Virus record (IMG/VR): IMGVR_UViG_3300044977_000094
Coordinates: 111,261 to 175,260 of that record
DNA length: 64,000 bases
Source: a virus
Direction: 5' to 3' (one strand)
Shown here: positions 7,979 to 14,804 of the stretch, piece by piece
Layout of the letters: the number at the start of each line of letters is the position of its first letter
Numbering within the stretch: position 1 is the stretch's first letter
The notes under the pieces: model-generated
Told to the model about the DNA's origin: nothing
The model's input: only the letters and a program-made list of their open reading frames with translations
The model's database searches: none
Program-made: the position numbers and the translations under genes

Positions 7979-8277
7979 GCGCCGACCGCCTGAAGGAGTG
8001 CCTCGTAGGCGTCCGATCCGTGCGGTGGCTGGAAAAGAACCAGGACGCCGACTCCGAGACGGCGGGTGATGCCGTGGGCTACATCCATGGGGACGCTTTC
8101 CTGGGTGCCGTCCAAGAGGAATCCGATGGTGCTGTGGGCGGCGCAACCTGCTGCCTCGGCGAGAGCTCGGTGGCTTACCTTCTTGCCGTCGCCGGTCCGT
8201 TCCATGAGCTTCGCCATCAGCTCTCGGTCTACGAGCTGGTACATCGGCGGCGGCAGCGTGGGCGTCTTGCTACGCAT
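7975..8277 (-). CDS. XRE-type HTH regulator, first gene of leftward early operon
   Basis: The 100-residue protein starts at the ATG at 8277 with a near-perfect AAGGAGGTGAAC ribosome-binding site. Its helix-turn-helix is VSHRALAEAAGCAAHSTIGF (about residues 34-53), followed by MDVAHGITRRLGVGVLVLF, as in small phage repressor/Cro proteins. Divergent placement from another HTH gene across a palindrome-rich region suggests a lytic Cro- or antirepressor-like role. This is inference from position. Confidence 0.75.
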   Translation of the reverse strand: MRSKTPTLPPPMYQLVDRELMAKLMERTGDGKKVSHRALAEAAGCAAHSTIGFLLDGTQESVPMDVAHGITRRLGVGVLVLFQPPHGSDAYEALLQAVGA

Positions 8278-8333
8278 GTTCACCTCCTTGATCGGAGTGT
8301 CTATCTGCCTGAACAAGACGAGCATTGCATGGC

Positions 8334-8350
8334 CTAGACGCTTTGTCTAG
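8334..8350. promoter_or_regulatory. Inverted repeat CTAGAC-N5-GTCTAG
   Basis: A perfect 6+6 bp dyad with a 5-bp spacer lies 57 bp upstream of the leftward HTH start. The half-site GTCTA recurs nearby at about 8298 and 8421. It is a candidate operator or activator site in the early promoter region. Confidence 0.6.
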
Positions 8351-8355
8351 CAGGA

Positions 8356-8370
8356 TGAACAAGATGTTCA
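8356..8370. promoter_or_regulatory. Operator candidate TGAACA-aga-TGTTCA
   Basis: This perfect 6+6 bp dyad shares the consensus TGRACA-N3-TGTYCA with the site at 8432-8446. A weaker half-match (TGAACA followed by aga) occurs at 8310. Two like-spaced copies between divergent HTH genes are typical of a repressor switch. Confidence 0.65.
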
Positions 8371-8430
8371 GGGGATGGCCCTGGATTGCGCCAAATATGT
8401 CGCGCGCCCTACCCTGCGCCGTCTAAGTAG

Positions 8431-8447
8431 ATGGACACTGTGTCCAT
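8431..8447. promoter_or_regulatory. 17-bp perfect palindrome ATGGACAC-T-GTGTCCAT
   Basis: The palindrome is perfect around a central T and contains TGGACA-N3-TGTCCA, the same consensus as the 8356 site 76 bp away. It lies about 100 bp upstream of the rightward XRE gene and is probably a second operator controlling that gene. Confidence 0.65.
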
Positions 8448-8545
8448 GTGCGCGAACATGTCATGTCCTTGAGCAGCGGCCAGACCGGTGGCATGCGCGT
8501 GACCCCTGGACACCAGTGTTTGCAATGAGAACCCGGAGCGGCAGG

Positions 8546-8980
8546 ATGGGCCCCATGGCAGAGCAGAACCCACGCACACAGCTGGCGGACCTGGTACGTG
8601 ACAGGCGCGCCAAGCTGCACCTCAGTCTGCGCAAGCTTGAGGCTCGCTGCATCGACCCGGACACAGGCGAGCTAGAGATCAAGTTCGGCTGGCTGCATCG
8701 CCTGGAGAACGACGAACCGACTACGCCGCCGCAACTGCCGCAGCTGCGCGCGCTCGCCGCTGCCCTCGACCTACCCGTGGAGGTCGTCCAGGAAGCGGCC
8801 GGCGCCCAATACATGGGCATCAAGCCAGCCGTAGATGCGATCTACTCCAGCAGCCGAGAGGGACGCATCACCGCAGCGCGAATGGACAAGCTGACTCCCA
8901 GTGAGCGCCAGGAGCTGGCGGAGATGGTCGAACTGTGGACCCGTCGGAAGATCCAGAACGCCGACGAAAGCCACGAGTAA
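8546..8980 (+). CDS. XRE-family HTH protein, repressor candidate
   Basis: The 144-residue protein (ATG at 8546; the ATG at 8555 is possible) carries an XRE domain: QLADLVRDRRAKLHLSLRKL, a recognition segment with FGWLHRLEN, then LRALAAALDLPVEVVQEAAG. The C-terminus (TPSERQELAEMVELWTRRKI) may oligomerise. It is the only rightward gene of the divergent pair and sits beside the integrase, so I infer a lysogeny repressor. No peptidase-type cleavage domain is visible. Confidence 0.7.
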   Translation: MGPMAEQNPRTQLADLVRDRRAKLHLSLRKLEARCIDPDTGELEIKFGWLHRLENDEPTTPPQLPQLRALAAALDLPVEVVQEAAGAQYMGIKPAVDAIYSSSREGRITAARMDKLTPSERQELAEMVELWTRRKIQNADESHE

Positions 8981-9132
8981 GTACGACTTTAGGTACTGGG
9001 CTCGACACACTCTGATCACATTGGCATCATGTGTGGTCCGCCTGGGGGGCGTGCAAGACCATCTGTGAACCGGCCTATTCGCGCAGCTGCGCGCGAATCG
9101 GCTCTGGTTCCGCGCGCAGTAGGGGGCGCTCC

Positions 9133-9354
9133 ATGCCTATCGCACGTGCCGAACTGGTCGACTACCCACTCCCGGGAGGACGGGCCGTCATCGCCCTGGA
9201 AGACGACGGAGAGATCCTGTTCAGGTTCTCGACGGGACACATCTCCGAACAGGGCCTGCGCGAGCTCACCGATCTCATGCAGCAGGAGATCGACTCAGGA
9301 ACCTGGACCCAGCACTGGAATGACCCCGGAAAGCCCGAAAGCCCCCTCAACTAG
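9133..9354 (+). CDS. Small hypothetical protein (73 aa) tail-to-tail with integrase
   Basis: The ATG at 9133 follows a G-rich stretch, and the product is MPIARAELVDYPLPGGRAVI, then ALEDDGEILFRFSTGHISEQ. It ends 8 nt inside the 3' end of the convergent integrase gene. Similar short proteins are frequent in Streptomyces genomes. Function unknown. Confidence 0.55.
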   Translation: MPIARAELVDYPLPGGRAVIALEDDGEILFRFSTGHISEQGLRELTDLMQQEIDSGTWTQHWNDPGKPESPLN

Positions 9355-10816
9355 GCAGATCGGACGTCGAGTCTTCGGCATCGGGTGTCGCCTGCGGCCC
9401 AAACCACAGGTCCACCCGGCCGGGCTCGATCCGCCGCACCCCCTTCCTGCCCCGATTCACCGTAATGCTCGCGCAAGCACGAAGAACCGCCCGACGTCTC
9501 TCTAGCGGCAACGCATTCCACCGTGCGTCAGCATCCGGAGCCCCGAGAAGATCCCGGAGCGCCGGCGGCACGGTCGCCCGGTGCAGTCGGGACTGCAGCT
9601 TCTCGATGCGCGGCTGAAGGCCAGCCTCAAGCGCGGCCAGCGACAGCACCGACAGCTTGCGCGATGCCGCCAACTGGCGCGCCTCCTGCAACTCGGTGTT
9701 CAGCTCGTCGATCTCGGCGAGGATCGCTGCCGTCGTGCCGCCCCGGTCGACCGGCTTGAACGCCTCCGCCGACTGCGGAGTAGACAGCCACTCAACCAGC
9801 GACTCCTCGACGTACGCCTCCAGTCGCGTCTTCAGCATGACGACATGGGCGCTGGGGCGGCATGTGTAGCTGGGAAGTGTGCGGTTCTTCAGGATGTACA
9901 GGTCACGCTGCTTGCAGACGCCGCAGATCGCGATCCCGGACAGCAGATGCGTCAGTGGACGCCCCGCGCCGTCGTTGCGGCCGGGCAGCGAGAGGAGACT
10001 CTGTACGGCCCAGAACGTCTCCGGGTCAATGAGCGCAGGCCAGAGCGCATCCCGGATCACGGTTCCCTGGTGCTTGCGCTTCCCCAGGTTCGTCTGATTC
10101 CTCATGATCTTCAGCAGCGCGTCACCGTTCCACTCGTAGCCCGCGCGGGTCCTGTGGCCCTGACTGTTCAGCCACGCGGCAATGGGCGGCGCCGACTCGC
10201 CGGCGGCGTAACGCCGGTATGCCTCGGCGAGATCGCGCGACTCGGTCGGATGCAAGACCTGGGCGATCAGTTCGCCCGACGCGGGGTCGTACTCGCGGGC
10301 GTAGCCAAAGGGGATCCGGCCGTGGGGGCGTCCCTTCGCGGCATTGAGGCGCACCGTTCGTAGGTTCCGGTCCCGGATGGCCTCGGCCTCGTCCTCGGCC
10401 TGGAGTGCGTCCTGGGCGGTGTCGCGCCGGTCGCGACGGTTGGTCATGTCGTAGGTGTGGCCGCCATAGTGCCACAGGACGCCAGTCTCCTCGCAGAGCT
10501 GGCGCAGGAGGACGTAGCCGTCCATGCTGCGGTTGGCGCGTGACGACTCCCAGGTCACCAGGACGTCGCATTCGCCCGCGCGGATGCGGGCGGCCATGGA
10601 TTCGAACTCGTCGCGGGTTCGCTTGGCGTGGCGAGAGGCTGAGCGGTCGGTGTCGGTGAACTCGCCGACCACCTGCCACCCTTGCTCGTCGCACTCGGCG
10701 TGGTTTTCTGCCGACTGGTCGTCAGTGGAACGGCCGCGGCGCTTAGGGTCGCGGGAGGCACGGTTGTAGATGAAGGCGCGCAGGGGGGCCGGCTGGCCCT
10801 GAGTGTCTCTGGGCAT
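9347..10816 (-). CDS. int: Large serine integrase
   Basis: The 489-residue protein has the resolvase catalytic domain: FIYNRAS with nucleophile Ser21, DQSAEN at 33-38, and TWESSRANRS at 88-97 holding the catalytic Arg pair. The recombinase domain follows (GRPHGRIPFGY at 162-172; IAAWLNSQGHRTRAG at 212-226). A zinc ribbon uses C298, C301, C319 and H324. A coiled-coil insert covers about residues 361-412. These enzymes join attP and attB without host factors and need an RDF for excision; one is encoded at 4552-5655. It is transcribed toward the early operon. Confidence 0.95.
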   Translation of the reverse strand: MPRDTQGQPAPLRAFIYNRASRDPKRRGRSTDDQSAENHAECDEQGWQVVGEFTDTDRSASRHAKRTRDEFESMAARIRAGECDVLVTWESSRANRSMDGYVLLRQLCEETGVLWHYGGHTYDMTNRRDRRDTAQDALQAEDEAEAIRDRNLRTVRLNAAKGRPHGRIPFGYAREYDPASGELIAQVLHPTESRDLAEAYRRYAAGESAPPIAAWLNSQGHRTRAGYEWNGDALLKIMRNQTNLGKRKHQGTVIRDALWPALIDPETFWAVQSLLSLPGRNDGAGRPLTHLLSGIAICGVCKQRDLYILKNRTLPSYTCRPSAHVVMLKTRLEAYVEESLVEWLSTPQSAEAFKPVDRGGTTAAILAEIDELNTELQEARQLAASRKLSVLSLAALEAGLQPRIEKLQSRLHRATVPPALRDLLGAPDADARWNALPLERRRAVLRACASITVNRGRKGVRRIEPGRVDLWFGPQATPDAEDSTSDLPS

Positions 10817-10936
10817 GGCAGCAGGCTAGTCCTCAGGAGTATGTCTACGCCGCCTTTTCGGGTGAGAGAGTCCAGCAGGCATGTGGGTATGAATATGCGG
10901 CGCGTTCGCTACGCCCTGGTTTTGCCGGAAATAGCA

Positions 10937-10966
10937 CCAGGCCCCCGCCCGTCGGCGGGAGCCTGG
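10937..10966. terminator. Strong GC hairpin upstream of int
   Basis: Stem CCAGGC-CCCCGCC against GGCGGG-A-GCCTGG with a short loop, and no T-tract. No gene clearly ends here, so it may insulate the int promoter from rightward or leftward transcription in the 10817-11307 intergenic region. Confidence 0.5.
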
Positions 10967-11056
10967 CTCGTGCGTCCCGCTGATCCGCCTGGGGGGCAGG
11001 GTCGAGCGGGACGCCGTCAGTGGGGCGCGCTGTCGCGCGTCAGGGGCGGCATGTCA

Positions 11057-11093
11057 GCGTGCAAAAGTTGACCATTGGACCACTTGGGCATGC
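11057..11093. other. 37-bp imperfect dyad, attP or operator candidate
   Basis: The core is AAGTTGACCA-T-TGGACCACTT, centred at 11075. It extends outward as GCG-TGC on the left and GCA-GC on the right, and 14 of the 18 position pairs are complementary. It lies 241 bp upstream of int, where large serine phage integrases often have attP, and size and imperfect symmetry fit attP. A repressor operator is the alternative. Confidence 0.4.
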
Positions 11094-11177
11094 GACTCCG
11101 CCGGAGAAGGTCGTGCGGATACGTGCGACATCACCGGATGCTGAGTGGGAGCGCTCTCGCGGTGAGTCAGTGACGGC

Positions 11178-11272
11178 CGTTAACGCCGGATAACGGGAAC
11201 ATGCGTGCGAACCTATCGGTGTCGGACGCATCTATCAACCCCGACCGCCCGGGAAGCTTAACGAATCCGTTA
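11178..11272. promoter_or_regulatory. CGTTA/TAACG repeats upstream of XRE gene
   Basis: CGTTAACG (11178-11185), TAACG (11191-11195) and the inverted pair TAACG-aatc-CGTTA (11259-11272) share one half-site. The last lies 36 bp before the GTG of the rightward XRE gene, suggesting autoregulation by that protein. Confidence 0.5.
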
Positions 11273-11307
11273 GGGACTATCACCGCTCCCACCTCCAGTT
11301 TTGCTGT

Positions 11308-11610
11308 GTGGCTAAAGATCCAATCCAGCCGGTAGACACCGACCCCGTACCGGAGCGAGTGGCGATCGGCCGCAACATCCGCAGCATCCGAGACTGGCGC
11401 AAGCTGAGCCAGGAATCGCTTGCGGAAGCCACCGGCGTGCACGCCGTCCAAATCAGCCGCGTCGAGAACGGCGCTGCCGACACCGGCATCGACACGTACA
11501 TCCTGCTGGCCCGCGGCCTCAAGGTCCCGTCGCACTGGTTGTTGACCATCGACTGGCCGCAGCTCATAGGAGACGACGAGGACTCCCCTCCCCGCCCTCC
11601 GCGCCCCTAA
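11308..11610 (+). CDS. XRE-family HTH transcriptional regulator
   Basis: The 100-residue protein (GTG at 11308) is essentially one HTH_XRE domain: IGRNIRSIRDWRKLSQESLA, then EATGVHAVQISRVENGAADT and YILLARGLKVPSHWLL. The TAACG/CGTTA repeats lie immediately upstream. It may be a second lysogeny regulator or control int; both are inferred from position. Confidence 0.75.
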   Translation: MAKDPIQPVDTDPVPERVAIGRNIRSIRDWRKLSQESLAEATGVHAVQISRVENGAADTGIDTYILLARGLKVPSHWLLTIDWPQLIGDDEDSPPRPPRP

Positions 11611-11666
11611 CCACTGCTCGCCGACATCCTGTCGCACAGGCGCACTCGCCCGGCGCGCGACTGGCT

Positions 11667-12050
11667 TCACGCGCCCCCTCGCGGATGCTCGGCGTGGTGG
11701 GTCGTGCCGGTCGTCTCGCCGTACCGGTCCGGATACGACAGGGTCACCGTCGCCTGGTACTGCGACGAATCCTCGACCGGGCCCGGGGTGCGCGCCCACG
11801 CGATGTTGTGCAGCTCGGCGCGAGGCGACTGACGCACCAGGGCCACGACCGCCTCCAATGCCTCCAGTTGGCTGCTGCCGGTGCACACGACCGCGGTCTG
11901 CAGGGTGGCCGCTATGTCGTGGACGGCGCCGAGCTGCTCCACGACCCGCCATGCCTGCTGCAGGTCCCCGACCGCGTCGCCCATCTGCCCGGGGACGGCG
12001 GCCGGCGCCGCTGGTGGGGTGATGCGCACGACGGCGCCGGGGTCGCTCAC
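11667..12050 (-). CDS. Hypothetical protein, last gene of accessory operon
   Basis: The GTG at 12050 overlaps the upstream stop (GTGA), giving 127 residues. It is helical in the first half (VGDLQQAWRVVEQLGAVHDI) with a beta-rich end (YQATVTLSYPDRYGETTGTT). It belongs to a four-gene set reading away from the XRE gene at 12998. No family recognised. Confidence 0.55.
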   Translation of the reverse strand: MSDPGAVVRITPPAAPAAVPGQMGDAVGDLQQAWRVVEQLGAVHDIAATLQTAVVCTGSSQLEALEAVVALVRQSPRAELHNIAWARTPGPVEDSSQYQATVTLSYPDRYGETTGTTHHAEHPRGGA

Positions 12051-12208
12051 CACAGCTCCCGCAGCGCGGGGTACTGCCGGAGGAGGGCCTGTACGGTCTG
12101 GTAGCCCTCCGGGGTGATGCGCGCAGTCAGGCCCGCGGTGCGCAGCGCGAGGAACTCGGCCCACGCGTCGGTGGGCACGCCGGATGGTCGGGTGAGGGTG
12201 GGGGTCAT
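12047..12208 (-). CDS. Small hypothetical protein (53 aa)
   Basis: The ATG at 12208 overlaps the stop of the gene at 12205-12654. The sequence WAEFLALRTAGLTARITPEG, then YQTVQALLRQYPALRELW resembles a short winged-helix or HTH fragment. It is coupled on both sides. Function unknown. Confidence 0.5.
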   Translation of the reverse strand: MTPTLTRPSGVPTDAWAEFLALRTAGLTARITPEGYQTVQALLRQYPALRELW

Positions 12209-12654
12209 GCTGGCGTCTCCGTGGTGAGGGTGGTCCGGTTCAGGGCGTGCTGGTGCTGGAGGGCGGCGGCCAGCCACGGTGGTCCGCTGAGGCGCGGGGT
12301 GGACGGCAGGTGCAGCCACTGGAAGCGGTTGCTGGGCCCGCGGTCCGTGGGGGTGCTGAGCCAGCCGCCGCGCCCTATGAGGCGGCAGCCGGGCGGGTAG
12401 GTGGCGCTGTGGCCGGGGCTGACGAGGAAGTGCACTTGGCCAGCCTTCGTGTCGTGCAGGACCGGTCCGAGGCGCCTGCGCTCGTACTGGTTCTCGTGCA
12501 GCAGGTACGTGAGCGCGGGCAGCGCGAGGTCGGCTGGGGTGCGGACCGCATCCCACAGGACGCCCGCGGGCCACATGACGACGGGGTGGTCCAGGCAGCG
12601 GGTGAAGCCCTCCGGGGTCAGCCACGCCGTGGCACTCACCGGGCTTGTGGTCAT
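12205..12654 (-). CDS. PrimPol-related small protein, catalytic residues not evident
   Basis: The 149-residue product has the layout of the short Streptomyces proteins usually annotated as bifunctional primase/polymerase: LWDAVRTPADLALPALTYLL, then GPVLHDTKAGQVHFLVSPGH, CRLIGRGGWLSTPTDR and FQWLHLPSTPRLSG. I see no clear DxD catalytic pair, so enzymatic activity is doubtful. It is coupled to the gene on either side and lies beside an XRE regulator. Confidence 0.5.
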   Translation of the reverse strand: MTTSPVSATAWLTPEGFTRCLDHPVVMWPAGVLWDAVRTPADLALPALTYLLHENQYERRRLGPVLHDTKAGQVHFLVSPGHSATYPPGCRLIGRGGWLSTPTDRGPSNRFQWLHLPSTPRLSGPPWLAAALQHQHALNRTTLTTETPA

Positions 12655-12857
12655 GACGCCAGCCTCAGGCAGTCAGGGTGCGCGGCGACAGCCCAGCCGA
12701 GGGGCTGGCCCGGCCGTACCTCGACCTCGACGTATCCCGCTCGCACCAGGACGCCCCCACTCGCCGCGCAGGCCACGCACGCCTTGCCGTGCAGCTGCGC
12801 GTAAGAGTAGTGACGTCCTGCGCCCGGGGCGCACGCCTGCGCCTGATGCTCCGACAT
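12651..12857 (-). CDS. Small Cys/His-containing protein (68 aa)
   Basis: The ATG at 12857 starts a product with CVAC (27-30), C9, C63 and several His, suggesting metal binding. It is the first gene of the leftward set and lies across a repeat-rich promoter from the XRE gene at 12998. No family recognised. Confidence 0.5.
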   Translation of the reverse strand: MSEHQAQACAPGAGRHYSYAQLHGKACVACAASGGVLVRAGYVEVEVRPGQPLGWAVAAHPDCLRLAS

Positions 12858-12918
12858 GTCCGCTCGCACCTCTCGCGATCCACCAGACGAAAACCGCTGG
12901 TACGAGTAGCGTCGACAA

Positions 12919-12984
12919 TGCGGACACCCAACCACAGGGTCTGACTGTCCGCACCCGTCCGCACCCTCGCGGACAGCGCGGACA
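12919..12984. promoter_or_regulatory. Five GCGGACA/TGTCCGC half-sites
   Basis: TGCGGACA (12919) and TGTCCGCA (12946) form an inverted pair. CGTCCGCA (12956), CGCGGACA (12968) and GCGGACA (12978) follow. All lie in the 140-bp divergent promoter region just before the GTG of the XRE gene, as expected for autoregulation. Confidence 0.55.
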
Positions 12985-12997
12985 CCCAGGGGAACAC

Positions 12998-14173
12998 GTG
13001 AACGACGAGACCTTCGGCCAGCTCCTCAAGCGCTTACGCGGAGACCTCTCCCTACGCGACCTCGCGCGCCTCGCGAACTGCGGAAAGTCCGCCATCGGCG
13101 ACCTCGAATCCGGACGCCGCCGCCCCACCCTGCACATGGCCCAAACCCTGGACCGCGCCCTGGACACCGGCGGCGCCCTCGCCCACCACGTACAAAGCCC
13201 GCCCGGAACCCCCGCCATCCAGGTTGCCGCAGCCCTGCAGCGCGACCTCGCGGACAGTCTCGCCGCCGGACCCATGACCGATGCCGGACTCGAAGAGTGG
13301 GACTACCAAGTCTCCCGCCACGGCCGCGCCACCCGCTACCGCACCGAAGCCGACCTGCTGCCCGAGCTCGTCGCCGACATGACCGACCTCCAGCGGCTCC
13401 TCGCCCACCGGCACCCCCTGAACGTGCGCCGCCGCTTGCTGGCCACGGCCGCAGGCCTGTCCGGGCTCCTCGCGCTGACCCTGCTGAAGCTCGACGACGC
13501 GTCCGCCCGGGACTGGTGGCGCACCGGCCGCGCCGCCGCGACCGCAGCCGAGAACCGGCCCGTCCTCGCCTGGATCTACGCCCAGGAGTCCTATCAGCGC
13601 TACTACGACAACGACCTCGCCGGCGCCGTGGAACTCGCCGTCCGCGCCCAGCAGCTGGCCGGCGGGCTGCCGTGCGTTGCGGATGCTCTCGCCGCGCCGC
13701 TGGAAGCCCGCGCGCACGCCGCCGCAGGCCGCTGGGACGAGACGGTGGCGGCGCTGGCCCGTGCGCAGGTCGCGTTCGACCGGCTGCCCGAGGAAGACCG
13801 GCAGCCCTCCGCGCTCGGCTACGACGAAGCACAGCTGCGGTTCCACTCCGGGTCGGCATGGACGCTCCTCCACGACACCGGGCGCGCCTGGGAGGAGCAA
13901 CAGCAGGCCCTGGCCCTGTATTCGGACGAGCAGCGCACGGACCGGTCGCTGGTGATACTGGACCGCGCCTCATGCCTCGCCTGGGACGGTGACCCGGCGA
14001 CGGCCGCGTCGATGGCGGCACAGACACTGCTGGAACTCCCCTTGGAGCATCGCTCGCCGCTGATCGTCTACCGTGCCCGTGATCTTGCCGCTACAGTCCC
14101 CGAGACAGCCAGGTCACTGCCGGAGATGCGGGTCCTGCGGGAGATCCTCGCCCTGCCCTCCGGAGCCGTCTGA
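12998..14173 (+). CDS. XRE regulator with helical sensor-like domain
   Basis: The GTG at 12998, after an AGGGGA site, gives 391 residues. Residues 1-60 are an XRE domain (LRDLARLANCGKSAIGDLES). The remainder is helical: RRRLLATAAGLSGLLALTLL near residue 150, then TPR-like repeats in 185-340 (WIYAQESYQRYYDNDLAGAV and LGYDEAQLRFHSGSAWTLLH). This architecture is common among Streptomyces chromosomal regulators. It probably controls the divergent operon and perhaps the GNAT gene 13 bp downstream. Confidence 0.75.
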   Translation: MNDETFGQLLKRLRGDLSLRDLARLANCGKSAIGDLESGRRRPTLHMAQTLDRALDTGGALAHHVQSPPGTPAIQVAAALQRDLADSLAAGPMTDAGLEEWDYQVSRHGRATRYRTEADLLPELVADMTDLQRLLAHRHPLNVRRRLLATAAGLSGLLALTLLKLDDASARDWWRTGRAAATAAENRPVLAWIYAQESYQRYYDNDLAGAVELAVRAQQLAGGLPCVADALAAPLEARAHAAAGRWDETVAALARAQVAFDRLPEEDRQPSALGYDEAQLRFHSGSAWTLLHDTGRAWEEQQQALALYSDEQRTDRSLVILDRASCLAWDGDPATAASMAAQTLLELPLEHRSPLIVYRARDLAATVPETARSLPEMRVLREILALPSGAV

Positions 14174-14186
14174 AAGGGGCACCGCC

Positions 14187-14636
14187 GTGGGCATCACGAT
14201 TCGTCAGGCCGTCGAGCAGGACGTCGAGGCCATCTCCCGTCTCCTCGGTGAGGTGGAGGCGTACTACGGCGGCGACAATGAGCCCGCGGATGAGACGCAG
14301 GTCCGCGTGGCCCTGTTCGACGAGCCTGTGTCCGCGACGGTGCTCCTGGCTGTCGACGGGGCGACGGTGGTGGGGTTGGCGTCGTTCTCCCGCTTGTGGC
14401 CCGCTGCGGGCGCGGATACGTCCATGTACCTGAAGGAGCTGTTCGTCGCCGAGACCGCCCGCCGTCGGGGTGTTGGCGCGCAGCTCCTGGACGCGGTGAA
14501 GGAAGCCGCCGAGATGGCTGGGTGCAGTCGTCTGGAGTGGACCGGCGACACGGACAATCCGGCCGCGCTCGGCTTCTACAAGAAGCTGGGTGTGCCGGTC
14601 AACGACGGTAAGGTCTTTTACCGGCTCTCGCTGTAG
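14187..14636 (+). CDS. GNAT-family N-acetyltransferase
   Basis: The GTG at 14187 is preceded by GAAAGGGGC and yields 149 residues. The acetyl-CoA site is LKELFVAETARRRGVGAQLL (about residues 82-101), followed by LEWTGDTDNPAALGFYKKLG, the motif B/C region. The substrate cannot be predicted. It forms a two-gene operon with the XRE regulator. Confidence 0.88.
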   Translation: MGITIRQAVEQDVEAISRLLGEVEAYYGGDNEPADETQVRVALFDEPVSATVLLAVDGATVVGLASFSRLWPAAGADTSMYLKELFVAETARRRGVGAQLLDAVKEAAEMAGCSRLEWTGDTDNPAALGFYKKLGVPVNDGKVFYRLSL

Positions 14637-14662
14637 CCAACCGGCTGCGAGTACGACGAAGC

Positions 14663-14687
14663 CCGGCCCCGATGCGAGCGGGGCCGG
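14663..14687. terminator. Hairpin terminator after GNAT gene
   Basis: CCGGCCCC/GGGGCCGG stem of 8 bp with a 9-nt loop, 27 bp after the stop. Factor-independent terminator candidate for the XRE-GNAT operon. Confidence 0.6.
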
Positions 14688-14735
14688 CACGGGTGCCTGT
14701 TGGTCAGCTCACCGCTTCCAGCGGCCGCCCCCACC

Positions 14736-14765
14736 TGGGTTTTCACGGATGTCCGTGAAAACCCA
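14736..14765. repeat. 30-bp near-perfect palindrome
   Basis: Arms TGGGTTTTCACGGA and TCCGTGAAAACCCA (14 bp each) flank TG. It is AT-richer than its surroundings and sits between convergent genes. It may be a bidirectional terminator or a protein-binding or recombination site. Confidence 0.6.
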
Positions 14766-14795
14766 CGCCCGCGCCTCCCGAAGGAGACGCGGGCG
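14766..14795. terminator. Hairpin terminator before HTH-ImmA stop
   Basis: CGCCCGCGcCTCC/GGAGaCGCGGGCG stem with a CGAA tetraloop, directly abutting the 30-bp palindrome and 10 bp from the 3' end of the leftward gene. Likely terminator. Confidence 0.6.
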
Positions 14796-14804
14796 CCTGC
14801 CGGC

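Noticed and set aside
9001-9132. Possible attachment site at the 3' end of the control region
   Set aside because: Only a short gcgcagctgcgcgc dyad is present, too small and GC-simple to support an att or operator call.
12401-12997. Extended N-terminus of the XRE-sensor protein
   Set aside because: The 199 upstream residues are Arg/Pro/Ser-rich and cross the divergent operon and its promoter. The GTG at 12998 has a proper ribosome-binding site and starts directly at the HTH domain.
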